Positions 34,804 through 46,608 of a stretch of DNA of 64,000 bases are shown in pieces. The DNA is from Prionace glauca (taxonomy: Eukaryota > Chordata > Chondrichthyes > Carcharhiniformes > Carcharhinidae). A program made the position numbers and the translations under genes. The stretch spans positions 34,915,609 through 34,979,608 of the forward strand of contig CM075760.1 of NCBI GenBank assembly GCA_037974335.1. The letters run 5' to 3'. Positions within the stretch are counted from its first letter, which is position 1. Each line of letters begins with the position of its first letter. The notes beneath the pieces are model-generated. The model worked only from the letters and a program-made list of their open reading frames with translations, did no database searches and was not told where the DNA came from.

Positions 34804-35315
34804 GTTGGGGAAGATTTGCAAACACCTTTGCCAAATAATCCATTCATCCATGAATCTCTAGTCCAATCTGTTCAATTCACCATTGCTAAATCTAATAATG
34901 AATACTGTGCAAAGGGCGCGGGACTGTTTGGGCTGTGTGTTGAGCTGAATGGGAGGGTGGGGATGTGGTGAGGTGGGGTGGAATTGTGAAGAGAGTTCAC
35001 GGGGGTTGAGTTTTGAGATGTGGGATGTGTTGGGAGATGTATTGCAGCTGAAGTGAAATGCAAACATTCGCTCAAGTTAACAGAATGGTACAAAACTGGA
35101 GGTCAACATGATGTCCAGGCTGGTTCATTAGTATTAGCTGATTTGAATCCGGATTTTTTCTGGGCTCAATTCATTTTTTTATTTGTTTTTACAATTTCAA
35201 TACACGTTTTAATCAGAAATGGTGACACAAAATATGTCTACACTATGTATGATTCACTGAGATATTGTTTTGTTCAGAACACGAGATAATCACCCTGTTC
35301 TAACGAAAAATATGT
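34804..35315. other. No recognisable feature
   Basis: Unique-looking sequence 3' of the receptor gene. The receptor's poly(A) signal overlaps its stop codon, so the 3' UTR probably lies here. Confidence 0.4.
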
Positions 35316-36876
35316 TTATTCTATAAGTAATTTCACAATTGCAGTAAATGGAGATCTGATCACATTCTTTAGATCCTCTCTGAATTGTGTCTGGGTCACT
35401 GCGTAAATGTATGTATTGGTGCAGCAACTCAGGAGTTGGAGCATAAATCCCAATTCCCGCACAAATGCAGGAATATAAAAATGAATTAAGTTTAAATTAT
35501 ATAATCGTTGACAAAAGGAGTGGATAAGTAACACTGACCATTGTATGATAAAATTTAATGATAGAGCAAATAGTAAGATAATGGATTTTCTTCTCTTCAC
35601 TGTCTCTGGGTCCTTTGAACTATCCATACGCTTGTGACTCTGAAGTCTCCTGCGGAATTTGGTCGACCCTAGAATGTGTTTAATGGTGAAAGCATTCAGC
35701 AACAGAATCAACAAAAAAGGAATGAACGGTGTTAAAATATAATGCAGATTTTCAACCACTCCCCATGCTTCAGAATAGAGGACATCATTGCCAACATAAC
35801 AAAAATGGGGAATATTCTGAATCGCATATCTATCACCATACATGAAATACCAGAAAATGTTCTTTACACTGAATAGCACACTCACAGTTCCGAGAACCAC
35901 TGTTGCAGTTTTCTCAGTGCAGTATTTTATTTTCAGCTTCTGACAAGTAATAGCCACAAATCGATCAAAGGTGAAAGAGACAGTGAACCAGACAGAGCAA
36001 TCAGTGACTGCATAAAGCAGCACAGCATGGATATTACATATTTTAATGTGGTAAATGAATAAAAAATTTAACTTCATGGGAATTTGCCTCAAAATGAGAT
36101 CGGTGATAATGACCAGTAGATCCGCTGCTGACATGGAAATGAGGTAATGTATCACACTTCTGGAAAGACCACATTTCCCTCGTGACAGGATAAGAATCGT
36201 CAATACATTCACTGTAAGGAAGAGAAACACAATTTATTCGTGTTTTAGACTGAGCACAAGAGAAGCAATCTCTCAGGAGCCTTGGGAACAGCTGAAACAT
36301 TTTTATTAAATCCACCCCGGAATAGACTGAATTCACCTATTCTGCTCGAGACAAAGTTCACAGCAGAAAAGCCCCGCAATGATGTAGCAAGAAGCCACAT
36401 TCACCAGTTAATAACATCTCCAATTTGTTGCCTTCTTCAGATTTGTATGTGGGGGACACAATGGTGCCAGTAGGTTTGGAGCAAATTTTCCTGGTCTGGA
36501 TGACTCTGCTTTGATTGTGCTGAAGGCTGTGCAGTTGAAGATGTTAAATCAGCTGATTTGGAATTGGCTGTGAGACATAATACTGGAAATCATGTTACAT
36601 AACGACAACCGTAAAGTGGAAAGACTGAAAGTGAATGTCAGGTAGTGTGAGGATAGCTGTGTGGCAAGGAGAAATGTTTCCAGTGCATTCACAGCTACAA
36701 ACCATGACGGTTACACAGAATAATATCAAAAACTGGGTAACATAGACAAGGACAATGAACACAGAGAAATATGACTTACCAGTGACACCAACTACGGCAA
36801 GGACAGGGTAGTAAATCCTTTGGATATCGGAAAATACCCAAAGAATACGAAGCTCAAGTGGTATAATCCAGAACAT
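35316..36876 (-). CDS. GPR139-like class A G-protein-coupled receptor, two exons
   Basis: Exon 1 CDS 36780-36876 (ATG at 36876) ends ACTG before gtaagt; exon 2 CDS 35316-36211 follows ttccttacag. Joined in frame across codon GTG they give 330 residues. Seven helices are visible: TM1 (VLAVVGVTVNVLTILIL, N1.50), TM2 (AADLL, D2.50), TM3 ending FDRFVAI (DRF for DRY), TM4, TM5 (TPFIPFLLILLLNAF), TM6 (SIILLFALSLNFIIQW) and TM7 (CCTNTYIYAVT, an NPxxY variant). Cysteines before TM3 (KICN) and in loop 2 (HFCYV) can form the usual disulfide. The ILSRGKCGLS start of loop 1 is, as I recall, typical of the GPR139-like group that is numerous in sharks. AATAAA overlaps the TAA stop. Plasma-membrane receptor, ligand unknown. 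It sits alone inside a tRNA cluster. Confidence 0.88.
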
Positions 36877-36891
36877 GGCTCTGAAATTCAA

Positions 36892-37530
36892 TGATCGCTG
36901 ACTGTACTAGAGACCACTCCCAGTTAAACAATATTGCACAGACAGTGAAAATTCCTATTTATAAATCTTCTAATGTCCCCATTGGAACAATTAAACCGTG
37001 TGCTGAGGGACATGAATCACAGTCTCTGAACAAACAAGATGACTTCATCTTTTCTTGTAAATTACATGGTTATTGTCCTTTTTATGCATGTTAAAAAATC
37101 CGAATGAAGGCAAACATTTTGGTTCATGCATCTTGGCAAAAAAAAGAACATTGATTAACAATGTGTTGCTGAACTGAAGAGAGTTGAAACCGTTGTAAGT
37201 ATTGCTGTCACACATTGTCAGCCTATCCGTTTTCCAACAGATCTCTCAAGACAAGTCAACAGCGGGAACAAAATAATGAGGCTGAAATCATTTTGTATGC
37301 AAGAACACACAACAGAATGGTTGTCAATAAATACATATTAAATGTTCTTCAGTTGAAACACATGAACTGTTTGGTGTTTCCATGCACTCAGGGAAGGCAG
37401 AGATGGGCTGAAGGTTATCACTGGGAAAACTGAAGGGAATTGCTAAAAGAGATCATTTCTCCAAAATGGGTTATTAGAAAATAGATTATTTAAAATAAAT
37501 AAGCACGCAAATGTCTATGACATTTCTTAG
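36892..37530. other. No recognisable feature
   Basis: Upstream flank of the receptor gene; any promoter should lie here. I see no clear TATA box placed before exon 1 and no repeat. Confidence 0.35.
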
Positions 37531-37712
37531 ACATAGAACCATAGAATTCCTACAGTTCAGAAGAAAGGTTATCTTGGCCCACTGAGTCTGCATCCCACCC
37601 AGGTCCTCCCCTCTGCCCTATCCACATTAGCCCCACACATTTATCATGGCTAATCCACATACTCAACGGGAAAATAACGGGCAATTTTGTATGGCCAATC
37701 CAACTAATATGA
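37531..37712 (-). repeat. SINE 3' fragment, reversed
   Basis: catagaaccatagaattcct, then ggcccactgagtctgcatcc and catggctaatccacatactc are the reverse of the SINE 3' half. Confidence 0.7.
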
Positions 37713-38045
37713 TCTGTTGTAATATAAATGAGGGACAGGTGTTGTGCAGTAATACAGAGACAGAACCGAATGCACCAGATATCGATACAGCACCTGTACT
37801 AAAATGAATGCAGACTGGGCCCAGTTCAGTCATTACTGAGAGAGTGTATACAGTATATTACTAACCAGCGTGGTGTTTTCTCATCTAAATAGAGACATGA
37901 CATACTCAGTTTTGACAAAGACAAGGTCTTTGTGAAGGATACAATGTGAAGGATAAACTTGCAATTGGTGAATAAAAAGTCTGAAATACAATAAAAAGCA
38001 GGTGAGTCATTGATAAATGAATATTTTAAAGACCTTGTGTCATCT

Positions 38046-38117
38046 TCCCTGGTGGTCTAGTGGTTAGGATTTGGCGCTCTCGCTGCCGCAGCCCGGGTTC
38101 GATTCCCGCTCAGAGGA
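38046..38117 (+). pseudogene. tRNA-Glu (CTC) decayed copy
   Basis: 72 nt with the Glu A box and anticodon loop CTCTCGC (CTC), but the T stem outer pair is broken (CCGGG/CCCGC) and the acceptor 3' side (TCAGAGGA) no longer matches TCCCTGG. The 3' flank (atagatttattgctgtacaa type) is shared with Glu-TTC at 49488. Confidence 0.75.
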
Positions 38118-38725
38118 TGTAGATTTATTGCTGTACAACAATCCTGCGTTCCTTCAGGTCAACAACTGTCAGAATCAGTGTGGGGAAGATTCCCTTGCTT
38201 GCGCCTGAATTGGAAAAGTCATATGTAAAGAAGCAAAAAGAAAATAAGAGAGCGGTAGGCTAGAAAGTGCTGATGACTCAAAATACTGATACGGGTTAAA
38301 GTCTGGCTGTTAATGGGGGAAAATTTATTGTTTCTACCGACACAAAAATCTCGCAGATCTGTGCCCAAATCTCTGATTCAATGACAAGAAAACGTTTACT
38401 TGAATGAACTGGTAAAGTCTCCCACCCCCAGTGAAGTGGAGGCAGTTTTCATTCAGAAACCAGTAACTGTGGGTTTAATAATGTGGGAAGGAGAAAGACT
38501 CAGTTTGAGCGGTGACATTGCGGGAGAATTGGAGAGCTGGAGTTCACCTAGAAAAGCAGCAAAGTTTCAAATCAATGGTGTCCAACGTTGGATGGTCCAT
38601 TATCGGTGATAATTTAATGTTATTCAGCAGAATAACATTATAACAGGATAACAGGATGGTGTATCACAGATTGATACTAAAACTTTGAATGGAGTGAACT
38701 GCAGTAACATTGAATGCAGTAGAAA

Positions 38726-39013
38726 GGACAGCACGGTAGCACAGTGATTAGCACTGATGTCTCACAGCGCCAGGGACTCAGGTCCTCGAGTCACCGCCTG
38801 TGCAGAGTTTGCACGTTCTCCCCGTGCCTCCGTGGGTTTCCTCCGGGTGTTCCAGTTTCCGATTCAAAGATGCGTGTTTTAGTTTGATTGGCCGTGCTAA
38901 ATTGGTCCTAGTGTCAGAGGGATTAGAAGGGTAAGTATGTGGGTTTGCGGGGAATAGGGCGTGGGTGGGATTGTTGTGGGTGCGGACTCGATGGGTGGAA
39001 TGGCCTCCTTCTG
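38726..39013 (+). repeat. tRNA-derived SINE, full length
   Basis: Head cagcacggtagcacagtgat, body gcagagtttgcacgttctcc, end gcggactcgatgggtggaat. The B box is degraded (aggtcctcgagtcacc). Confidence 0.8.
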
Positions 39014-39399
39014 GGGGAATCGAAAGAGGTAATGCAATTTGGATGAAACAGCAGGTCAACTAAATGTATTTTCACTGCCATGTAAAAGCGGACCTGACAT
39101 CTGCACTGAAATGTGATGAGATTGGAAAAACTCAGGACGTTACTTGGCATGTGTGCTTCAGGAAACAAAGATAAACCTTCACCTCCATCACCTTTCATTA
39201 ACATTGGGAATGTTTAGAAATAGAGGAAGTTTTTTAAAAAGGAAATCCAACAAGGAGGAAATAGAACAACACCTGGCAGGGTGGAAATTGCGGTGGGTAT
39301 TTAGTCTGTTGCAGTTTGTGTCAATTGATGTTTGAAAACAGTGCGAGACAAAATGCAGGACTGTTTAGCAGAGAGCACAGAAAACCAGCAACGGAATCC

Positions 39400-39472
39400 T
39401 GCCGAAACCCGGGATCGAACCAGGGACCTTTAGATCTTCAGTCTAACGCTCTCCCAACTGAGCTATTTCGGC
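39400..39472 (-). tRNA. tRNA-Phe (GAA)
   Basis: 73 nt, acceptor GCCGAAA/TTTCGGC, anticodon loop CTGAAGA on stem TTAGA/TCTAA. It reads identically to vertebrate Phe-GAA. A TTTT run lies downstream on the minus strand. The 5' flank (aatatctaagagaaaaatga, gcttattcgttaatgcatca) is repeated in inverted form before the second Phe gene at 55692. Confidence 0.97.
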
Positions 39473-39936
39473 CGGCTGGCTGACAAACTGGAAGCTTCCG
39501 TCTCCCAAATATCTAAGAGAAAAATGATTTCTGCTTATTCGTTAATGCATCATTTTCAGGTGTTCATTTAATTTGCTTTAAACGTCATGAATACTTTTTT
39601 TTTTCAAAACTTTAATGCAGTGGGAAACATCATTATTCATTTTGACAGGAGGAAACAGCAGAGACAATGTAATATCAATTACTGTGGGAAAAAGATGGGC
39701 TTCTGGAGCCAGTCTAGTTGTTTCTCCAGATCTGCTTGCCCTGAGGTCATCACCCTGTTTCTGTAGTACCGTGGTTATCACAAGACCCAGATTAATTCTG
39801 TAAGTATCTGGGTAGAAATGGGAAGGATGGGATGTGTACACGATCCGATTTCAGTTTCAGTTAGAAAAATCAAGCCCATCACCTTAATTCTTGGGCAGGC
39901 AATCCAGCCTCACTGTTTGTAATCCTGTTATTTATA

Positions 39937-40085
39937 TCATGATGTGGAGACGCCAGTGTTGGATTGAAGTGGGTACAGAACGCATTCTCACAACACCACG
40001 TTAAAGTAAAACAGAATTATTTTGAATCACGAGCTTTTGGAGCGCTGCTCCTTCATCAGTTTAACTCGGCAGTCAGAAATTCACT
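39937..40085 (+). repeat. Dispersed repeat F, single copy
   Basis: gatgtggagacgccagtgtt, ttggagcgctgctccttcat and cagtttaactcgg match the family F outer end. Confidence 0.7.
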
Positions 40086-40243
40086 GTGTGTGAGTACTCT
40101 CGAAAGGGGCCACTTGCACACGCTGCTTTACTCCAGCAAATTGTTCAGTTGGTAAAGTTTCTGTTCGTTGTTCTTGACGAAAACGACACAGCACACATTC
40201 CTGCATTCAATCTGAGCTGTGAGACCAAAACTCAAATCCATTT

Positions 40244-40325
40244 TGGCAGCGGTGGGATTCGAACCCACGCCTCCGAAGAGACTGGAGCCTTAATCCAGCG
40301 CCTTAGACCGCTCGGCCACGCTACC
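40244..40325 (-). tRNA. tRNA-Leu (AAG)
   Basis: 82 nt with a long variable arm (GTCTCTTCGGAGGC). Acceptor GGTAGCG/CGCTGCC, anticodon loop TTAAGGC (AAG), stem CTGGA/TCCAG. Matches vertebrate Leu-AAG nearly perfectly. TTTT occurs about 13 bases downstream. Confidence 0.96.
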
Positions 40326-40439
40326 ACGTGCAACGCTGTCACAATAATGTTATTTGATGATAATGTTACTGAAATTCATTAAAAGCAATGGAACTTGGAA
40401 CGGCCATCAGGAGGATTGAGCCTGCTCCTTCACTGATTC

Positions 40440-40935
40440 AGGTAAGTCTGAACTGAGGAACAAACAGAAATCATCTAACCTCAGAAACACAATAAGCTGC
40501 ACACAGTAACATGCAGTGAAGGGCCGGCATCATTTAAACTGTCCTTCAGCTCGTCTCTTCCCAATTTCTGCAGAAATGACAAGAGAACCTCCTGTTGGAT
40601 TTGCTCAGAGTCTGCACTTCAGGACACGAGGCGCGATTATATTTTATATGTTCATCCAGGTAACAACCCACATGTGTTTTCAGGGCTTCGATGGGAGCAA
40701 TAAATTTTCAATTTCAGATCAGTAATCCGAACAGCAGGGAAAGAGTCAAACTCTAACCACCAGGCCAGCAGCTTACAGCGTGTTTTAGAATTTACTTTAT
40801 CCACGCTGCTTTTGTTACTTTAATTTTTACACCAGACCACTTTCATCACAAACAGATTTCTCCTGCAAAATGGCAGTTTCTGATTCAACCATGATGTGTT
40901 CAGTCAATGAAAACATTCCCTGAACACTCCGACAG
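40440..40935. repeat. Inverted duplication, partner 42600-43100
   Basis: Leu-gene 3'-side flank: ggtaagtctgaactgaggaa, atgacaagagaacctcctgt, gagcaataaattttcaattt. The same order occurs reversed at 42.6-43.1 kb, and related flanks lie at 50640-50770 and 51340-51720 beside the other Leu copies. Confidence 0.85.
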
Positions 40936-41504
40936 TTCGAAACTGAACAGAAGTATTTCTAAATGTTTTTCAATGCAGATGAGGGAACAGTTTCATTATT
41001 CAGTGTCAATATAAAGGGTGAAATCTGACTCATTAGCACACAGATTTTCCATTGCAACATCTCAATCGTTAAGGACATCTCAACTGTCCTTCTCTTTCTG
41101 TGTTTGTTCTTGAACTGTTCCACATGTGAAATTTCCAGCTCTGATGGAATCTTGCAAATCTCACTCGGCTGATTCTAATAGATCTGCTTTCGATCGGAGA
41201 GTAAATCAAATCATTATTAATGGTTTGCTGAGATCAAATAATCTTATTTTCCTCGGCGGGACTTAAAACTACGTATCACTGGGGAAGTGCTGAACACAAA
41301 CCACTGGACGACCAGTGAACATCGCTCGACAATCACCAGGTAAGACTGTTCCCTTCCTGTTGGCGAACGCTTCAGTGGTCACGGGCATTCAGCCTCTGAC
41401 CTTCGGGTAAGCATTCTCCAAGGCGGCCTTCACGACTCACGACAGCGCAGAGTCACTGAACAGAGACTGATAGCCAAGTTCCACACACATGAGGACGGTC
41501 TCAA

Positions 41505-41888
41505 CAGGGATCTTGGGTTCATGTCGCACTATCTGTAACCCCCGTGACTTGCTTGGGTTTGCAAAACCTCACTCACTGTGCTGTCTGGAGACAATACACA
41601 TCTCTTTAACCTGTGATCAGTGCTCCTTCCACACACATTGTCGGCCACTTTAGGACTTGAACAGCAGGTTAGGTGTAAAGATTCGCATTCTAATCAGTAA
41701 TCTCTATACTGTCTGTGCTTTATATGCTCTGTCCGAAGCCAGAACTCTCCATTCACCTGACGAAGAGGCAGTCCCCTCGAAAGCTTGTGAGTATATTATC
41801 AAATAAATCGGTTGGACTAAAACCTGGTGTTGTCAGACTTTTTACTGTGTTTACGCCAGTCCAACGCCGGCATACCCACATCATGACA
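41505..41888 (-). repeat. Dispersed repeat F, single long copy
   Basis: Reads aacagggatcttgggttcat through ccctcgaaagcttgtgagta to gccggcatacccacatcat. It is the same subfamily as the palindrome at 27244-27950 but with one arm only, so it shows the normal form of the unit. Confidence 0.88.
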
Positions 41889-42599
41889 ATTATCCGAAAA
41901 AGGCAGGGATGAAGGTGTCTTTACATAGATGGGTCACTGGGTGGCGCAGTGGCTCTTTCACTGAACAGCCTTCAGTTCAACCACATTCCACACATGACAG
42001 CGGGAACATGCCTGTCTGGGAAAGGGGGCAGCCCTTTAATAGGGAAAATGGAGCACAGTGGATGGGTTTTTGAGAGCGGAATTAAGCCAAGGCAGAGGCA
42101 GTTATTTTTTTATTTCAAATTTATTTAAAAATTCAGACAATTTTTTTTTAAGTTAGAAAAGTGAACATAACGATCGAGCTTCACATTGAGAACAGAACAA
42201 ATGCACAGGGAATACGTCAATATTTGTACATCTGTTACATACACCACAAAGAGAATACAGACCTTAATAGAACGATGAATTAACAGATGTGAATAAGGAA
42301 TGAGAAAAGTTTCTTATGTATACATGAAATTTAAACTACAGGAAAACTATTAACCACAGTTGCATTGTAACAAAAAAAAAGTCTCGTATTTTTCACACTG
42401 GAAACTGATATAACGTCTACGATTGTCTCAGTTACAGATTCAGAATGATAAAATGAGAGAATAGAATAACCGAGAGCAGATATTGCATTTGAGTCACAGA
42501 GAGATCTTGATAATCAGCCCAGAGTCAAAAAAATTAACCCATCACTTGATCTGTAAAATAAAGACACAACAATGAAGCATATGCTCCTGATGTTGGGGC
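41889..42599. other. No gene; weak A-box-like word
   Basis: gtcactgggtggcgcagtgg at about 41933 resembles a tRNA 5' end, but no cloverleaf follows. The rest is AT-rich and unassigned. Confidence 0.35.
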
Positions 42600-43100
42600 A
42601 TTAATATTGGAGTTTTTATTCATGGAATGTTGTCATTGGCTGAACACACCATGGTTGAATAAGAATCTGTCATTTTGCAGGAGAAAGCTATTTCTGTGAA
42701 AGTGGCCTGGTGTGAAAACTAAAGTAACAAATACAGCGCGGATAAAGTAAATTCTAAAACATGCTGTTGGGTAAGCTGGTGATTAGAGTTTGTATTTTTC
42801 GCTGCTGTTTAGATTTCAGGTCTGAAATTGAAGATTTATTGCTCTCATCCAAACTCTGAAAACAAATGTGAGATATTGCCTGGATGAACATATAAAACAT
42901 AATTTTGCCTCGAGTCCTGGAGTGCAGACACTGAGCAAATTCAACTGGAGGTTCTCTTGTCATTTCTGGCAGGAAATTGGGAAGAGACGAGCTTAAGGAC
43001 AGTTTAAATGATGTCGGTCCTTTACAGCATGTTACTGTGTGCAGCTCATTGTGTTTCTGAAGTGAGATGATTTCTGTTTGTTACTCAGTTCAGACAGGAA
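42600..43100. repeat. Inverted duplication, partner 40440-40935
   Basis: Reverse of the Leu-flank block: tgttggctgaac-type start, gtaaattctaaaacatgctg, gaacatataaaacataattt and aactggaggttctcttgtca. No Leu gene remains at its outer edge. Confidence 0.85.
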
Positions 43101-43670
43101 TGCGCACAGTGAGAATTATCCACTGTCACAATCTCCTTCCAGCATTGAGCACGGAGTTAAGCTTTGAAGTGTTTGATGTTTTGCTACAGTAATTCAGGGT
43201 TTTGTTGCGACCACATTTGGAATAGTGTGTACAGTTTGGAGTTCCAGGAGCCCACTACTCTCTGTGCAAAAATCTGCCATGTCCATCTCCTTTAAACCTT
43301 GCCCCTCGCACCTTAAAGCATGCCTTCATCGGCCGGGGCATTTTGTTCCTGAACATTATCTGAATCTCGATGTTACACCCATAGTATCTTCGCTCTGGCC
43401 TCAGCCTCAAATGCTTTGTGTCAAATTAGAAATGATAAATTGTTTGATGCATTGCCAGGAAAGAAACTTCCCTATTTTGACACCTGCACATATCAGCAAG
43501 TCATCCAGTCTACAAGACAATTTAATAGGTTTAGGTGCAGACTAACATAGTTAATCACCATCTGAAACATGCTAGGGTGAGGGAAGTCTGTATGATTTCG
43601 GTTTGGTGCTGAATATTATCAGAATCTCGATGTTACAGTCATATTATCTTTGCTCTGACCTTATCAAATA

Positions 43671-44755
43671 GGAGGCAGAGAGTGGGGGTCAATGGGTGCT
43701 ATTCGGATTGGCGGTTGGTGACTAGTGGGGTGCCCCAGGGGTCGGTGCTGGGGCCTCAGCTATTTACCATTTATATAGATGATCTGGAGGAGGGAACCGA
43801 GTGCAGGGTGTCGAAATTTGCTGATGACACCAAAATTGGTGGAAAGGCAAATTTGTGCGGAGGGTGTGGCGAGTCTGTAGAAGGATCTAGATAGGCTGGG
43901 CGAATGGGCCAGGAAATGGCAAATGGAATTTAATGTTGGCAAGTGTGAGATGGTCCACTTTGGTAGGAGGAATGGTAGGAAGGACGATTACTTACGTGGC
44001 GAAAAACTGCAGCAGGCGTCGGTGCAGAGGGACCTCGGGGTCCTTGTGCATGAGTCGCAAAAACCCAGCTTGCAGGTGCAGCAGGTGGTCAGGAAGGCGA
44101 ATGGGATGCTGGCCTTCATAGCGAGGGGGATTGAATATAAAAGTAGGGAGGTCTTGCTGCAGCTGTATAGGGCATTGGTGAGGCCGCAGCTGGAGTACTG
44201 TGTGCAGTTTTGGGCGCCGCACCTGCGCAAGGATATTTTCGCCCTAGAGGGAGTGCAGAGGAGGTTTACTAGGCTGATACCAGAGTTAAGGGGATTGAGC
44301 TATGAGGAGAGGCTGAATAAACTAGGCTTGTACTCGTTAGAGTTTAGAAGAATGAGGGGAGATCTCATTGAGACGTATAAGATGATGAATGGGATGGATA
44401 GGATAGAGGTGGAGAGACTCTTCCCGCTCAAAAAAGACAGTAGGACTAGGGGGCAAAGCCTCAAGATAAAGGGGAGGCGGTTTAGAACAGAGTTGAGGAG
44501 GAACTTCTTCACTCAAAGGGTGGTGAATCTCTGGAATTCTCTGCCCGTTGAAGTGGTGGAGGCTGCCTCGCTAAATATTTTTAAGAAGCGGGTTGATGGG
44601 TTTTTGATAAGAGAAGGGATTAAGGGTTATGGGGAGAGGGCGGGAAGGTGGAACTGAGCCACGACAGATCAGCCATGATCTTATTGAATGGCGGGGCAGG
44701 CTCGAAGGGCTAGATGGCCTACTCCTGCTCCTATTTCTTATGTTCTTATGTTCAG
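43671..44755 (+). repeat. CR1-like LINE family A, 5'-truncated, insertion private to copy 2
   Basis: Begins inside the RT at gaggcagagagtgggggtca (RRQRVGVNG) and keeps [14 protein letters not shown] and FADDTK, then a frame shift near 43850 ([10 protein letters not shown]). A 244-residue frame (43923-44657) covers the whole C-terminal part to EGIKGYGERAGRWN. The tail is cttatgttcttatgtt. Copy 1 at about 26139 (gctctgacctcagcttgaaa) shows the empty site, so it inserted after the duplication. Confidence 0.92.
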
Positions 44756-45077
44756 CTTGAAATGCTTTCTTCAAAATCAGAAATGCTGAATTTTATGAAA
44801 AATTTCACAAACTAGTGTAAATTCTCAAATACATGTTGAATTGTGTCCAAAATGTATGAGGTTAGCATTTATTTAACATCCTAATCTTATTAAATGATTT
44901 TTTTCGAAAAAAATAACTTACAATAGTCGGTTACTGTTCTTTAGCAATCTCCTAGCATTACTTTCTCCAGAGAAGCTGAAAATATGCTCGCCAGCATTTG
45001 TCTGAATAAGTATAAAGCTATTAAATACCTTTTTCATCGAAAGTAATAAGGAATTTGTGAACACCTTTTAAAAATTT

Positions 45078-45143
45078 GCACCGAGCTAACCAGGAACCTC
45101 CTGATCCGTAGTCAGACGCGTATATCTATTGCATCACTGGCCC
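45078..45143 (-). pseudogene. tRNA-Arg (ACG) pseudogene, copy 2
   Basis: Minus strand gggccagtgatgcaatagat then acgcgtctgactacggatca. The anticodon loop CTACGGA is intact (ACG), unlike copy 1, but the D loop has changes and the T arm is destroyed in the same way (ggttcctggttagctcgg), so the T-arm loss predates the duplication. Confidence 0.8.
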
Positions 45144-45412
45144 ACATGGGAAAGTGGGATAGTTGTTACATATTAGCTCGACGTTTCGAAAGTTTCAGGC
45201 AGAAACAATGTCAAAATGTTTGTGTACACTTGTGAGGAAAAGTTCCATTATTGAGATTGTCTTCATTCATTTCCTATCATCCCTAATCGCCCTTGAATTG
45301 AGTAACAGCAGTTGAACGGGCTGGGAAATTCTCCTCTCGATTAGGACTTGGTGATAAATTTAAATGAAACGCCCTTCGGCCAATCCATCATCTGTATTTG
45401 CAAATTAAAACA

Positions 45413-45484
45413 AGGTTCTGCCGAGATTTGAACTCGGATCGCTGGATTCAGAGTCCAGAGTGCTCACCATTACACCACAGAACC
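45413..45484 (-). tRNA. tRNA-Gln (CTG)
   Basis: 72 nt, differing from the 26807 copy only in the acceptor 3' side, here CAGAACC, which restores full Watson-Crick pairing with GGTTCTG. Anticodon CTG. TTTT follows on the minus strand. Confidence 0.96.
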
Positions 45485-45871
45485 CAACACGTGCGCACAG
45501 CCTGAAAATCGTGGATCAATACTTGTGCCAATTTGAACAGCAGGGAGAAATATCAGTCCCTTTGCACAATTATTCACATTTATATTTCCCTTGCTGGTTC
45601 CTCCTGTAAAAGCGAGTAGGCTACTTTCCACTGCATTAAATTTCACTGTAACTGACCACATTCAAACACCATCGAACTGACATAAACCTTACTGCAGTAA
45701 ATCCACTGAACAACATCAGCTTATCACAGCTCTGCTTTCATCACACTGGAAGCCAATGTGAAAATATAAACAATTTCAAATCTTAACAGACAGGAAGGAG
45801 TGTGTGAGTGCGGACAATTGGCGCTGTGCACATTACTGTAATCAGTGTCTGGGAGAATCAGGCAGATGGGA

Positions 45872-45907
45872 TCCTGGGGGTCTCGTGGTTAGGATTCAGC
45901 GCTTTCA
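45872..45907 (+). pseudogene. tRNA-Glu 5'-half relic, copy 2
   Basis: tcctgggggtctcgtggtta then ggattcagcgctttca, one base closer to Glu-TTC than copy 1. Similarity ends at the anticodon loop. Confidence 0.6.
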
Positions 45908-46537
45908 GATGTCGCAGACTGGCCTCGAGAAATGAAGATTTAATGCATTTTTTTAGCGTAAGAGTAAAAAGCTTTGGGGTTTTCCTTTATGCGACTTGCC
46001 AAGGACTTCTCATGCCTCCTCCTATCTCTCCTAAGCCCTATTTTTTTAACTCATTCCGACCTAACTTGTAACCCTATACAGGTGTTATCAAATGTAGAAA
46101 GTGGAAGTTTGTCCTGGTGTCGCATTGGGTACCAGCTTTGAAGAAATGTAGCAACTTAAAGCTTTTGCAGAATGGCATGATGCGTATTGTAGTGATATGG
46201 GGTGAGTGGAAGAGACAGTGTGAAAATGATTTGAATGCGTTTTAAGCGTGTTTAGACTGATATGGTGAAAGCAGAGGCAGATTTGGGAGAATGAGGCTGT
46301 GTGAGAGGGGGATTTTTGCAGAGTTCTTGTGTTTTGGAGGAAGGGTGAAAGTTTGAGATGCGGTTGTGAATGAAAGGAAGGTGTTGAACAGCATGAAAGG
46401 CTTGTGCGATGTTGCGTGTGAGATTTGAGTGAGAGCATTTGTGGGCATTTGGGGAACGAAAGGACAAAGTAAGGAAATTACAATGCTGTTGAGTGTGAAG
46501 GAAGAGAGAGCATGTGGGGGTAGCGCCAGTAAGAGCA

Positions 46538-46608
46538 GCATTGGTGGTTCAGTGGTAGAATTCTCGCTTCCCACGCGGGAGGCCCGGGTTCGATTCCGGG
46601 CCAATGCA
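46538..46608 (+). tRNA. tRNA-Gly (CCC)
   Basis: 71 nt, identical in structure to 28653, with anticodon CCC. The T arm here is CCCGG-TTCGATT-CCGGG, fully paired, one register away from copy 1's CCGGG/CCCGG. Confidence 0.94.

Noticed and set aside
40740-40775. tRNA-like word ctaaccaccaggccagcagc
   Set aside because: Resembles a reversed Glu A box, but no T arm or acceptor pairs; kept only as Leu-flank repeat.
41290-41330. tRNA-like word cactggacgaccagtgaac
   Set aside because: Only an A-box-like piece; no cloverleaf can be drawn.
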